The notes beneath the pieces were generated by a model. The model was not told where the DNA came from, ran no database searches, and saw only the letters and a program-made list of their open reading frames with translations. The translations under genes were made by a program, and so were the position numbers. A stretch of 64,000 bases of DNA, from NCBI GenBank assembly GCA_001899585.1, contig MKWE01000044.1:1-64000 (forward strand). Direction: 5' to 3'. Shown here in pieces: positions 17,302-25,413 of this stretch; position 1 is the first letter of the stretch, and each line of letters starts with the position of its first letter. This DNA is from Rhodospirillales bacterium 70-18. Lineage in GTDB: Bacteria; Pseudomonadota; Alphaproteobacteria; Acetobacterales; Acetobacteraceae.

Positions 17302-18126
17302 ATGCCGGACGCACACGGAGCATCGCCGCAGGAGCCGTGGGCCGGGGGTGTGGTGCGGGCGCGGACGCTGTTCATCTCCGACATCCATCTGGGCGCGCGC
17401 CGCTGCCAGGCCGCCGCCCTGCTGGAATTCCTGACCGCCTGCGAGGCCGATCGCATCTATCTGGTGGGCGACATCGTCGATGGCTGGCGGCTGAAGGCGC
17501 GCTGGCACTGGCCGCGCTCGCATGACAACATCGTCCGCTGCCTGCTGGCCAAGATGCAGGCCGGCACCCGCATCCTGTACATCCCCGGCAACCACGACGA
17601 GTTCCTGCGCAACTCGATCGGCCTGCGGCTGGGCGGCATCGAGGTGGTGGACCACGCCATCCACGAGGGCGCGGACGGGCGGCGCCACCTGGTGGTGCAT
17701 GGCGACGAGTTCGACTCGGTGGTGGCGCATATGCGCCGGCTGGCCGCCCTCGGCATCTGGGTCTATGCCGCCGCGGTACTCACCAACGATGCCGGGCTGG
17801 GGCTGTGGCGCCGGCTGCGGCGCGCCGCCGGCCTGCCGGCCCGCTCGGCGCGCGCCAAGACGGCGTTCGAACGGCTGGCCGTCGCCGCGGCGCGCGAGCA
17901 TGGCGTGCAGGGCGTCATCTGCGGGCATGTCCACCGCCCGGGCATCCGCGAGGTGCAGGGCGTGACCTACGTCAACACCGGCGACTGGATGGATTCGCGC
18001 AGCGCCGTGGTGGAGCACGCCGATGGCCGGCTGGAGGTGCTGCGCTGGCCGGCCGCCTCCGTCGCCCCCGCCGCCGTGGTGGATTTCGCCGCCGCCGAGG
18101 CGTGGCCCGGCCTGAGCGTCGGCTGA
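17302..18126 (+). CDS. UDP-2,3-diacylglucosamine diphosphatase-like metallophosphoesterase
   Basis: 274 residues of the LpxH-like calcineurin-type phosphoesterases. Metal ligands are visible: SDIHLG (D27, H29), VGDIVDG (D57), PGNHDE (N97, H98), VVHGDEFD and CGHVHRPG. True LpxH cleaves UDP-diacylglucosamine to lipid X in lipid A synthesis at the inner membrane; this COG2908 branch is usually so annotated but specificity is not proven. ATG 17302 has an AGGAG site 8 nt upstream. It leads a four-gene cassette with a VTT membrane protein and two glycosyltransferases, consistent with a glycolipid or envelope role. Confidence 0.8.
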   Translation: MPDAHGASPQEPWAGGVVRARTLFISDIHLGARRCQAAALLEFLTACEADRIYLVGDIVDGWRLKARWHWPRSHDNIVRCLLAKMQAGTRILYIPGNHDEFLRNSIGLRLGGIEVVDHAIHEGADGRRHLVVHGDEFDSVVAHMRRLAALGIWVYAAAVLTNDAGLGLWRRLRRAAGLPARSARAKTAFERLAVAAAREHGVQGVICGHVHRPGIREVQGVTYVNTGDWMDSRSAVVEHADGRLEVLRWPAASVAPAAVVDFAAAEAWPGLSVG

Positions 18127-18141
18127 CCGCGCGCCGGCGCG

Positions 18142-18711
18142 ATGCAGCATTATCTCGCCGTCTACGGCTATCTGGCGCTGTTCCCGCTCGCGGTGGTGGA
18201 GGGGCCGGCGGCCAGCGTGTTCGCGGCCTTCCTGGCCTCGCGCGGGGTGCTGGACGTGTTCGCGGTCTATGTCGTGGTGGTGGCGGCCGACCTGGCCGGC
18301 GACCTTCTGTACTATGCCGGCGGCCGCTGGATGCTGGGCTGGCTGGCCGCGCGCAGGGGGCAATGGGCGCACCGGCTGCACCACCGGGTGGAGGTGCTGG
18401 CGCCGCGCATCCGCACCCGCGCCGGGCCGATCCTGCTGATCGGCAAGCTGACCCATTCCGCCGGCTTCGCGGTGCTGCTGGCGGCCGGCGCGGCAAAGGT
18501 CCGGATCGGGACTTTCATGTTGTATAACTTTCTCGGAACCGTTCCGAAATCGGCGCTGCTGGTGGCGGTGGGCTACTGGTTCGGCAAGGTCTATGGCGGC
18601 CTGCAAGGCGAGTTGCAGCTGGCCAGCCTGGTCGGCTTCGTGCTGGTCGGCGGCGGCCTGACGCTGCTGGCCGCGCGCCTGGCCGCCAGCCGCGAACCGC
18701 CGGGGGCCTGA
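18142..18711 (+). CDS. DedA/VTT-domain membrane protein
   Basis: 189 residues, about five hydrophobic segments. FPLAVVEGPAASVFAAFLAS at the N-terminus, DLAGDLLYYAGGR and the later GKLTHSAGFAVLLAAGAAK...FLGTVPKS are the conserved DedA/VTT blocks. These proteins act as lipid scramblases/flippases (for example of undecaprenyl phosphate or phospholipids) in characterised members. It starts 15 nt after the LpxH-like gene and ends 2 nt before the GT4 gene, so the cassette is co-transcribed. The substrate here may be the product of the neighbouring glycosyltransferases. Confidence 0.82.
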   Translation: MQHYLAVYGYLALFPLAVVEGPAASVFAAFLASRGVLDVFAVYVVVVAADLAGDLLYYAGGRWMLGWLAARRGQWAHRLHHRVEVLAPRIRTRAGPILLIGKLTHSAGFAVLLAAGAAKVRIGTFMLYNFLGTVPKSALLVAVGYWFGKVYGGLQGELQLASLVGFVLVGGGLTLLAARLAASREPPGA

Positions 18712-18713
18712 CC

Positions 18714-19952
18714 ATGCGCATCGCCATGTTCACCGATAGCTTCTTTCCCGAGTTGGGCGGCATTCAGGATTCCATCCTGGCCAGCGCGCGCGAGCTCGGG
18801 CGACGCGGCGAGCAGGTGCTGATCCTGGCCCCCCAGGCCGCCAAAGGCGACTTCGCCCGCGCCGGCGTGGCGGTAGCGGAACCCGACCTCGGCCTCAACG
18901 TCACGGTGCGGCGGCTGTTCGCGCTGCCGGTGCCCAGCAGCACCCGCCAGTCCCGCCTGGTGCTGCCGACGCTGGTGCCGGCCGGCGGGCGCTGGCGGGC
19001 GCTGGCGGCGTTCCGGCCGGAAGTGGTGCATACCCAGACCTTCCTGGGCGCCGGGCTGGAGGCGGCGGCCGCCGCGCGCCGGCTGGAGGTGCCGCTGGTG
19101 GGCAGCAACCACTGGGCGGTCTCGGGTTTCAGCCTGTATGCGCCGGTGGCGCGCGCGGCCGCCGGCCGGCTGGCCGCCGGCGCGGTGGCGGCCTATTACA
19201 ATCGCTGTGCCTGGACCAGCGCGCCCTCGGCGGCGGCGCTGGCCGAGATGCGCGCGCACGGCTTTACCGGCGCCGGCGCGGTGCTGTCCAACCCGATCGA
19301 CACCGCCCGGTTCCATCCCACGCCGGAGGCGGAGCGGCGGCGGCTGCGGGCGGCGCTGGGGCTGTCGGACGCCACCATCGTGCATGCCGGCCGGCTGGCG
19401 CGGGAGAAGCATGTCGATGTGCTGATCCGCGCCCTGCCGGCGCTGGCCGCCACGGTGCCGGACGCGATGCTGGCGCTGGCCGGCCACGGCAGCGCCCGTC
19501 CGGCGCTGGAGGCGCTGGCCGGCGAACTGGGAGTGGCCGGGCGGGTGCGCTTCCTGGGCACGCTGGACCACGCGGCGCTGGCGCGGCTGTACCAGGCGAG
19601 CGCGGTGGTGGCGATCGCCAGCACCTCGGAGTCGCAGGGCATGGCGCTGTTGCAGGCGATGGCAAGCGGGCTGCCGGCGGTGGGGGCACGGCACGGGCCG
19701 CTGGTGGAATACATCCCGCCCGAATGCGGCCTGCTGGCCGAGCCGGGCGAGCCCGCCGCCTTCACCGCCGCCTTGGCCCGGTTGCTGAGCGACGCCGTCA
19801 TGCGCGCACGCATGGGCGAGCAAGCCGCGCGATGGGCTGCCCGCTTCGCCATTCCCGCCGTGACGGATATGTGGCAGGACGTGTATGCAAGGGCGGCGAG
19901 CGGCGCGCTCGGCACCGCCGATGCCGCCGGATGGAGGCCATCATGCGCCTGA
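18714..19952 (+). CDS. Glycosyltransferase family 4 (GT-B fold)
   Basis: 412 residues. The N-terminus MRIAMFTDSFFPELGGIQ is typical of GT4 enzymes acting on lipid acceptors. The donor domain has HAGRLAREKHVDVLIRALP and the E-x7-E-like STSESQGMALLQAMASGLP motif with GLLAEPGEPAAF. Members beside LpxH-like genes are often annotated as phosphatidylinositol- or diacylglycerol-glycosyltransferase-like. The acceptor is unknown here. The 3' end overlaps the GT2 gene by 10 nt. Confidence 0.88.
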   Translation: MRIAMFTDSFFPELGGIQDSILASARELGRRGEQVLILAPQAAKGDFARAGVAVAEPDLGLNVTVRRLFALPVPSSTRQSRLVLPTLVPAGGRWRALAAFRPEVVHTQTFLGAGLEAAAAARRLEVPLVGSNHWAVSGFSLYAPVARAAAGRLAAGAVAAYYNRCAWTSAPSAAALAEMRAHGFTGAGAVLSNPIDTARFHPTPEAERRRLRAALGLSDATIVHAGRLAREKHVDVLIRALPALAATVPDAMLALAGHGSARPALEALAGELGVAGRVRFLGTLDHAALARLYQASAVVAIASTSESQGMALLQAMASGLPAVGARHGPLVEYIPPECGLLAEPGEPAAFTAALARLLSDAVMRARMGEQAARWAARFAIPAVTDMWQDVYARAASGALGTADAAGWRPSCA

Positions 19953-20668
19953 GCATCGTCATCCCAGCCTATAACGAGCAGGATTATCTGCCCGACTGCC
20001 TGCGCCACGTGCTAGCCGAGGTGGCGCGTTGCCCCGACCCGGCCGGAGTGGAGGTGCTGGTGGTGGACAACGCCAGTACCGACGATACGGCCGCCGTTGC
20101 CGCCGCCTTCCCCGGCGTGCGGGTGGTGCATGAGGCGCGCAAGGGCCTGACGCGGGCGCGCCAGGCGGGGCTGGAGGCGGCGCGCGGCGAGGTGCTGGGG
20201 TTCGTGGATGCCGACACCCGGATGCCGCCGGGCTGGATCGCTGCCGTGCTGGCCGGCTTCGCCGCCGATCCGCACGTGGTCTGCGTCAGCGGTCCTTATA
20301 TCTACCACGACGCGCCGATGGCGCAGCGGGTGATGGTGCGGCTGTACTGGGTGCTGCTGGCGATGCCGGCGTACTGGATGACGCGCTACATGGCGGTGGG
20401 CGGCAATTTCGCCGCCAGCCGGGATGCCTTGCTGCGCATCGGCGGCTTCGACACCGCGATCGCTTTCTATGGAGAGGACACCAACATCGCCCGCCGGCTG
20501 GCCGCCGCCGGGCGGGTGCGCTTCCTGCTGCGGCTGGCCATGCCGACCTCCTCGCGCCGGCTGGCGGCGGAGGGGATGGCGGCGACGGCGATGACCTATA
20601 TGGCCAATTTCCTGTCCGAAGTGGTGCTGAAGCGGCCGGTGACCCGGGGCTACCGGGATATTCGCTAG
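19943..20668 (+). CDS. Glycosyltransferase family 2 (GT-A fold)
   Basis: 241 residues. LSIVIPAYNEQDYLPDCLRH and LVVDNASTDDTA form the nucleotide-binding half; FVDADTRMPPGW holds the DXD motif and FYGEDTNIARRL the catalytic acidic motif. Two hydrophobic stretches at about 130-150 and 215-225 may contact the membrane. ATG 19943 has GGAGG at 19933-19937, which fixes this start over ATG 19931. It overlaps the GT4 gene and is the last cassette member, convergent with the copper protein. Confidence 0.88.
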   Translation: MRLSIVIPAYNEQDYLPDCLRHVLAEVARCPDPAGVEVLVVDNASTDDTAAVAAAFPGVRVVHEARKGLTRARQAGLEAARGEVLGFVDADTRMPPGWIAAVLAGFAADPHVVCVSGPYIYHDAPMAQRVMVRLYWVLLAMPAYWMTRYMAVGGNFAASRDALLRIGGFDTAIAFYGEDTNIARRLAAAGRVRFLLRLAMPTSSRRLAAEGMAATAMTYMANFLSEVVLKRPVTRGYRDIR

Positions 20669-20683
20669 CCCCGGGGGTCGGCG

Positions 20684-21223
20684 TCAGGGAGTGACGGTGA
20701 TCTCGGTCCACATGCCCAGCGCGTAGTGGCCGGGGACGTTGCAGTACAGCAGGTATTTGCCGGGCTTCAGGGTGATCCGCAGGGCGCCGGTGGCGTTGGG
20801 CGCCAGTTCGGACACTTCGCCCAGATGCTCGCCCTTCTCCTCGTCCACCCGCTGCTCGTCGGCGATGTAGGGGAGCGCCTTGGGGGTGGCGGGCAGGGCG
20901 GCCACGATCATCTCGTGCACCATCTCCTTGGACGTGTTGATCGCCTCGAAGGTGACCACCCCGGCCTTGATGGTGGCGGGCGTGGCGGTGATGCCCATGG
21001 CGCGGTTCGGCATGGCGGCACCCGGCATGGCGACGCCGCGCATCGGCTCGCTGCCCAGCTTGTCCATGGAACTGCCGCCCTTGTCCCACAGTTCCACCTT
21101 CACCACGCTGCCATCGGCGGCGCGCGCCGGGGTGGTGGCGAGGCCGACGGTGGCGAGGCCCAGGCTGGCGAGGCCGGCGGTGCCAAGGCCGGCGAACATA
21201 GTACGGCGTGTGATGTTCAACAT
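20684..21223 (-). CDS. Met-rich periplasmic cupredoxin (plastocyanin/azurin-like)
   Basis: 179 residues. A twin-arginine-like signal (NITRRTMFAGLG) ends near residue 36. The cupredoxin copper site appears complete: H103, then C161, H166 and M171 in YCNVPGHYALGMW. Between signal and fold is a Met-rich segment with Met at 61, 66, 71 and 76, every five residues, resembling Cu(I)-binding motifs. It probably binds or transfers copper, or carries electrons, in the periplasm. A TTGATCCAGGTCAA box (21299-21312) upstream suggests FNR/FixK/CRP-family control. It is monocistronic. Confidence 0.85.
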   Translation of the reverse strand: MLNITRRTMFAGLGTAGLASLGLATVGLATTPARAADGSVVKVELWDKGGSSMDKLGSEPMRGVAMPGAAMPNRAMGITATPATIKAGVVTFEAINTSKEMVHEMIVAALPATPKALPYIADEQRVDEEKGEHLGEVSELAPNATGALRITLKPGKYLLYCNVPGHYALGMWTEITVTP

Positions 21224-21298
21224 CTTCAGGCCCTCTCTTGACGCGACCTCATGTCGCGATCCACATCCGATACACTAGACAGCTTCCGTTGGATGGCT

Positions 21299-21312
21299 TT
21301 GATCCAGGTCAA
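21299..21312 (-). promoter_or_regulatory. FNR/FixK-type box upstream of the cupredoxin gene
   Basis: On the minus strand the sequence is TTGACCTGGATCAA, a full match to TTGAY-N4-RTCAA. It lies 76-89 bp before the cupredoxin start. If centred at -41.5, transcription would begin near 21264 with a weak -10 (TAGTGT) at 21278-21273, the class II arrangement. The divergent monooxygenase start is 200 bp away on the other side. Confidence 0.65.
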
Positions 21313-21342
21313 GCAAGGAAAATTTCCGCTATATATTTGGTC

Positions 21343-21368
21343 GATACTGTAAGATTCGGTCAAGTATC
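21343..21368. promoter_or_regulatory. Spaced inverted repeat in the divergent cupredoxin/monooxygenase region
   Basis: GATACT (21343-21348) is repeated inverted as AGTATC (21363-21368) with 14 nt between. The surrounding AT-rich patch also holds the small palindrome GGAAAATTTCC. These could be operator sites for the monooxygenase; no regulator is encoded next to it. Confidence 0.3.
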
Positions 21369-21513
21369 ATTCCTTTTTCGTGTTTTTCCGCGCGCTCCCG
21401 GCGCGCCCGCCCAGGCCCGGCCTGGCCACGCGGTTTGCGGTTGACACCGCCGCCGCGACACGTTGGGCTTGTGACAAGCGCTCGCCATGCAGCCGCATAC
21501 GAAGGGAAGAACC

Positions 21514-23187
21514 ATGTCCGACCCACAGTCACACCCCGCCCGCGCCCTGCCGTCCGAGCTGGACGTGGTGGTGGTCGGCGCCGGTTTCGCCGGGATGTAC
21601 ATGCTGCACCGACTGCGCGGCCTGGGCCTGTCGGCGGTGGTGTTCGAGGCCGGCGCGGATGTCGGCGGCACCTGGTACTGGAACCGCTATCCCGGCGCCC
21701 GCTGCGACGTGGAAAGCATGCAGTATTCGTACTCTTTTTCCCCCGAATTGCAGCAGGAATGGCGCTGGAGCGAGCGGTTTGCCGCCCAGCCGGAGATCCT
21801 GCGCTACGCCGGCCACGTCGCCGACCGGCTGGATCTGCGCCGCGACATCAGGCTGGCCACCCGGGTGACCGAGGCCAGGTTCGATGCCGCCAGCCGCACC
21901 TGGCTGGTGCGCACCGACCGGGGCGAGGCGGTGCGGGCGCGGTTCTGCATCATGGCCACCGGCTGCCTCTCGGCCGCGCGGATGCCCGATATCGCCGGGC
22001 TGGAGAGCTTCCGGGGTGCCACCTACCACACCGGGCACTGGCCGCATGCGGGGGTGGATTTCACCGGGCAGCGCGTGGGGGTGGTCGGCACCGGCTCCTC
22101 GGCGATCCAGGCGATCCCGGTGATCGCGCGGCAGGCGACGCAGCTGACGGTGTTCCAGCGCACGCCGAATTTCAGCATTCCCTCGCGCAACGGCCCGCTC
22201 GACCGCGACTACGAGCAGTGGTGGAAATCCGACTATCCCGCCCATCGCGCCCGTGCCCGCGGCATGCGCACCGGCATCCTGTACGACGCCAACGGCGCGG
22301 CCGAGGCGCGCGACATCTCCGCCCTGGCGGTGGACGAGGCGGAGCGGGAGCGGGAATACGCGCAGCGCTGGGCGCGCGGCGGCACCGCCTTCATGGCCGC
22401 GTTCAACGACCTGATCACCGACCAGCGGGCCAACGACACCGCTGCCGATTTCGTGCGCGCGCGCATCCGCGAGATCGTGCGGGACCAGGCGGTGGCCGAG
22501 CGCCTGTTGCCGCACGACCACCCGATCGGCACCAAGCGCATCTGCGTGGATACCGACTACTACGCGACCTTCAACCGGCCGAACGTGGCGCTGGTGGATA
22601 TCCGCCAGGACCCGATCCAGGCGATCACCCCCGCCGGCCTGCGCACCGGCACGGCGGAATTCGCGTTCGACAGCCTGGTGTTCGCCACCGGGTTCGACGC
22701 CATGACCGGCGCGCTGCTGAAGATGGGCATCGCCGGGCGCGGCGGCCAGACGTTGCGCGCGAAGTGGGAGGCCGGGCCGCGCACCTATCTGGGGCTGATG
22801 ACCGCCGGCTTCCCCAACCTGTTCATGGTCACCGGCCCGGGCAGCCCCTCGGTGCTGAGCAACATGATGGTCTCGATCGAGCAGCACGTGGACTGGATCG
22901 CCGATTGCCTGGCGGCCCTACGGGCGCGTGGCCAGGACTGCATCGAGCCGACCGCGGCGGCCGAGGAGGGCTGGGTCGCGCATGTCAACACGGTGGCGCA
23001 CGGCACGCTGTACCCGGCGGCGGCCTCGTGGTACATGGGCGCCAACATCCCGGGCAAGGTGCGGGTGTTCATGCCCTATATCGGCGGCGTGGGCGCCTAT
23101 CGGCAGATCTGCGACGAGGTGGCGGCCAAGGGATACGAGGGGATGCGCCTGTCCTCGGCCGGCGCCACGGCCGAGGCGGCGGACTGA
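21514..23187 (+). CDS. FAD-dependent Baeyer-Villiger-type monooxygenase
   Basis: 557 residues. The N-terminal FAD Rossmann motif is VVVVGAGFAGMYML, the second dinucleotide (NADPH) motif VGVVGTGSSAIQAIP, and between them lies the Baeyer-Villiger fingerprint FRGATYHTGHWP (FXGXXXHXXXWP). GGTWYWNRYPGARCD is the typical cyclohexanone-monooxygenase active-site loop. It converts ketones to esters or lactones with O2 and NADPH; the substrate is unknown. ATG 21514 (MSDPQ) has a GGGAAG site upstream. It is monocistronic, followed by two hairpins. Confidence 0.92.
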   Translation: MSDPQSHPARALPSELDVVVVGAGFAGMYMLHRLRGLGLSAVVFEAGADVGGTWYWNRYPGARCDVESMQYSYSFSPELQQEWRWSERFAAQPEILRYAGHVADRLDLRRDIRLATRVTEARFDAASRTWLVRTDRGEAVRARFCIMATGCLSAARMPDIAGLESFRGATYHTGHWPHAGVDFTGQRVGVVGTGSSAIQAIPVIARQATQLTVFQRTPNFSIPSRNGPLDRDYEQWWKSDYPAHRARARGMRTGILYDANGAAEARDISALAVDEAEREREYAQRWARGGTAFMAAFNDLITDQRANDTAADFVRARIREIVRDQAVAERLLPHDHPIGTKRICVDTDYYATFNRPNVALVDIRQDPIQAITPAGLRTGTAEFAFDSLVFATGFDAMTGALLKMGIAGRGGQTLRAKWEAGPRTYLGLMTAGFPNLFMVTGPGSPSVLSNMMVSIEQHVDWIADCLAALRARGQDCIEPTAAAEEGWVAHVNTVAHGTLYPAAASWYMGANIPGKVRVFMPYIGGVGAYRQICDEVAAKGYEGMRLSSAGATAEAAD

Positions 23188-23200
23188 ACCGGGCGGCCGC

Positions 23201-23248
23201 CTGGTGCGCTGACCGATTCGGAAGATACAGCATGAGTCAGCGCACCAG
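23201..23248. terminator. Inverted repeat after the monooxygenase gene
   Basis: CTGGTGCGCTGAC (23201-23213) and GTCAGCGCACCAG (23236-23248) are perfectly complementary over 13 bp, with a 22-nt loop. It begins 14 bp after the stop in the convergent gap with the FkbM gene. No U run follows. Confidence 0.5.
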
Positions 23249-23270
23249 CTTGATTTGGTGGCCGATACAG

Positions 23271-23294
23271 CCAACGGGCTCAAATGCCCGTTGG
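23271..23294. terminator. Second hairpin between convergent monooxygenase and FkbM genes
   Basis: CCAACGGGC (23271-23279), loop TCAAAT, GCCCGTTGG (23286-23294): a perfect 9-bp stem, extended outwards by CCGAT/ATCGG. It lies 10 bp past the stop of the leftward FkbM gene and could stop transcription in both directions. Confidence 0.55.
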
Positions 23295-23304
23295 CATCGG
23301 ACCA

Positions 23305-24657
23305 CTAGATCAGCCGCGGGTCGATCCAGCGCGCCCAGGCGTTGTGGTTGTGCGTGGCGCCGTCGGCCATCGCGGTTTGCAGCACGATGCGATGGCGGCC
23401 ATGCAGGCCCTGCCAGGGCGGCGCCTCGGCCGGCGGGTCGGGCAGTTTCAGCTCCACCCGCAGGCTGGTGCCGGCGGCCAGCACGTGGTCGGCGCGGGCG
23501 GCCACCGTGGCGTCCTCGCGTTCGACCAGCAGGGTGAAGCGGATGTCGCCGGCATCGTGGCCGGCATGGGTCAGCGTACAGGCCAGGCGGGTCTGGCCGT
23601 CCAGCGTGCGCGGGAAGATGGCGCGCGCCGGCGGGCCGTCCGGCGGGTTCGGGTGCAACTGGCATGACGTGCCGTCGAAGGTGAAGAACCCCCAGGGCTC
23701 GGTGGAGACCCCCTGCAGCGCCAGCGGGAACAGGCCGGGCTCGGCATGGATCAGCCGCATGGTGCGCGGTGGCGGGCGGAGCAGGGCACGGAAGGGCACC
23801 CGGCGCTCATACAGCGTGGTCTCGCCGTGCTGCGTCCGCTCGAACAGCGCGGGGTCGAAGCAGGCGCCGACGATGGCGGCGCAGCCGGGCTGGACGGTGT
23901 CGTGGGTCTCGATGGCCAGCGCGTCCAGCGTGTGCAGCCAGCCGGCATGCGGGTCGGCGAACACCGCGGCCTCGGCGCCCTCGATGTCGCATTTGACCAG
24001 GTCGGCCCGGGCCCAGCCGGCCAGTCGCAGCAGGCCGGGCACGTCCTCGGCGGGAATGGTGCGGGCCTCCTCCGGCACGTCGTCCTGCAGCCTGGTGCCC
24101 CAGTCGCCATAGTAGCGCGCGGCCACGCCCAGCCGGGTCGGGTGGTGCCACACCGCGGCTTGCAGCCGTTCGATACGGCGGTAGGGGATGGTGTTCAGGG
24201 CGAGCAGGCGGAAGCTGTCCGGCGACGGCTCGACGCAGAGCAGCCGCGCCTGCGGAAAGCGGCGGGCAAGGTAGATGGCAGCGTAGCCGGCATAGGCGCC
24301 GAGGTCGAGGATATGCAGGGGCGTGGCGCGCATGGCGAAGCCCTGGGCGCCGTCGCGGAAGATCTGCGCGAGGTTGGCGACATCGCTGGAGCCGCAACGG
24401 AAATACAGCGGGTGGCCGAGTTCGGGCAGCAGCGCGTGCGAGAGGCCGGTGCGCAGGGCGGCGAAGCGGAACAGCAGGTCGAAATAGGCGCCGCGCAGCG
24501 CCTGGTCGGACGGGGCGGCCAACAATGCCGCCTCCATCTCCATCTTTTCCAGCAGTTCGCGCTGCAGCGGGGTGATTGATGCCGCTATGGAAGGCGCGCG
24601 CAGCGGCGCGACACGGGCGTCGGGCTGGTTGTCAGCGAGGGGGTCGGTTGCGTGCAT
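23305..24657 (-). CDS. FkbM family methyltransferase with C-terminal extension
   Basis: 450 residues. The methyltransferase core (about 100-290) has LHILDLGAYAGYAAIYLARRFP (motif I), LLCVEPSPDSFRLL and the FkbM-type DLVKCDIEGAEAAVF motif. FkbM enzymes O-methylate sugars or polyketides, often on surface glycans. About 160 further residues, beta-rich by appearance (WGFFTFDGTSCQL...), have no recognised family and may bind a carbohydrate. ATG 24657 has GAGGAG upstream. It is divergent from the MarR gene, and surface-modifying sulfotransferases lie 5 kb away. Confidence 0.82.
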   Translation of the reverse strand: MHATDPLADNQPDARVAPLRAPSIAASITPLQRELLEKMEMEAALLAAPSDQALRGAYFDLLFRFAALRTGLSHALLPELGHPLYFRCGSSDVANLAQIFRDGAQGFAMRATPLHILDLGAYAGYAAIYLARRFPQARLLCVEPSPDSFRLLALNTIPYRRIERLQAAVWHHPTRLGVAARYYGDWGTRLQDDVPEEARTIPAEDVPGLLRLAGWARADLVKCDIEGAEAAVFADPHAGWLHTLDALAIETHDTVQPGCAAIVGACFDPALFERTQHGETTLYERRVPFRALLRPPPRTMRLIHAEPGLFPLALQGVSTEPWGFFTFDGTSCQLHPNPPDGPPARAIFPRTLDGQTRLACTLTHAGHDAGDIRFTLLVEREDATVAARADHVLAAGTSLRVELKLPDPPAEAPPWQGLHGRHRIVLQTAMADGATHNHNAWARWIDPRLI

Positions 24658-24886
24658 CGGCGCTCCTCGCGGCCAGTTTCCCGCGTTTCGCAACGGCTGT
24701 TAAGGGCTTAGGAGCGGATTGGGCGCGAAAGTAAGTTGCAAATTCACGCAATAACGGTATTTTGACGCTAGATTTCCGTTGCACATGACTTACATCATAT
24801 ATCTGTGCGACGATCCGGCCGAGTCGGTATGACCCGGGCAGCCACGGAGCCGGATGGTAGGGCCGAAAAGCAAGGAGAATGCCTCT

Positions 24887-25279
24887 ATGGCGATACAAGC
24901 CACGCCCGACAAGCTACTCGGGATTCTACGCGACACGATCGTCGGAACGGTCCGGCGAGACGGCCCCGATTTGTCGGCAAGGCAGTTCGGCGTTTTTCTG
25001 ATCTGCTATATAGAGGACGCGCAGCACACCGTGCGCGGCCTGGCGGCGCGGCTGGAAGTGTCCAAGCCCGCCATCACCCGCTCCCTCGACCGACTGGAGG
25101 AGCTGGGGCTGGCCCGCCGCGGACCCGATCCGCGCGACCGCCGCTCGGTGCTGGTGCAGCGCACGCGCAAGGGCAACGACCTGCTGGCCGATCTGCGCAA
25201 CCTGCTGACCGTGGCGTCCAAGGCGCGCGGCGGCGGCACCACCCGGGATGACAGCACAGCTGTGTCCATGGGCGCCTAA
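24887..25279 (+). CDS. MarR family transcriptional regulator
   Basis: 130 residues. A winged helix-turn-helix is visible as HTVRGLAARLEVSKPAITRSLDRLEELGL followed by the wing GPDPRDRRSVLVQRT. AAGGAGA lies 8 nt before ATG 24887, which decides the start. The 230-bp upstream gap with the FkbM gene is unusually AT-rich (24700-24800), suitable for a divergent promoter/operator. Family members bind palindromes and release them on ligand binding. Whether it controls the divergent methyltransferase is only a guess. Confidence 0.85.
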   Translation: MAIQATPDKLLGILRDTIVGTVRRDGPDLSARQFGVFLICYIEDAQHTVRGLAARLEVSKPAITRSLDRLEELGLARRGPDPRDRRSVLVQRTRKGNDLLADLRNLLTVASKARGGGTTRDDSTAVSMGA

Positions 25280-25312
25280 GCGCCCTGGGGTCGCCATGGG
25301 CGCTTAGCGCCC
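25270..25312 (+). repeat. Duplicated GC-rich hairpins at the MarR stop
   Basis: GGGCGC-CTAA-GCGCCC (25270-25285, containing the TAA stop) is followed 12 bp later by GGGCGC-TTA-GCGCCC (25298-25312). Both are preceded by CCAT. It looks like a short tandem duplication of the gene end and may aid termination. Confidence 0.55.
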
Positions 25313-25356
25313 GCGACGCGACGGGCCTGTAGCGACGTTGCCTGCGCCCAACCACC

Positions 25357-25393
25357 GCCCGCCCGCCCCCCGCATCGCGGGTAGCGGGCGGGC
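25357..25393. terminator. Bidirectional terminator between marR and the aldo/keto reductase
   Basis: GCCCGCCCGC (25357-25366) pairs with GCGGGCGGGC (25384-25393), enclosing a second stem CCCGC/GCGGG. It sits between convergent genes, 20 bp before the reductase stop codon. Confidence 0.65.
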
Positions 25394-25413
25394 CGCGTTT
25401 GCCGGCCGCCTGT

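Noticed and set aside
21441..21469. TTGACA at 21441 as the monooxygenase promoter -35
   Set aside because: At 16-18 nt spacing no acceptable -10 exists (TGGGCT at 17).
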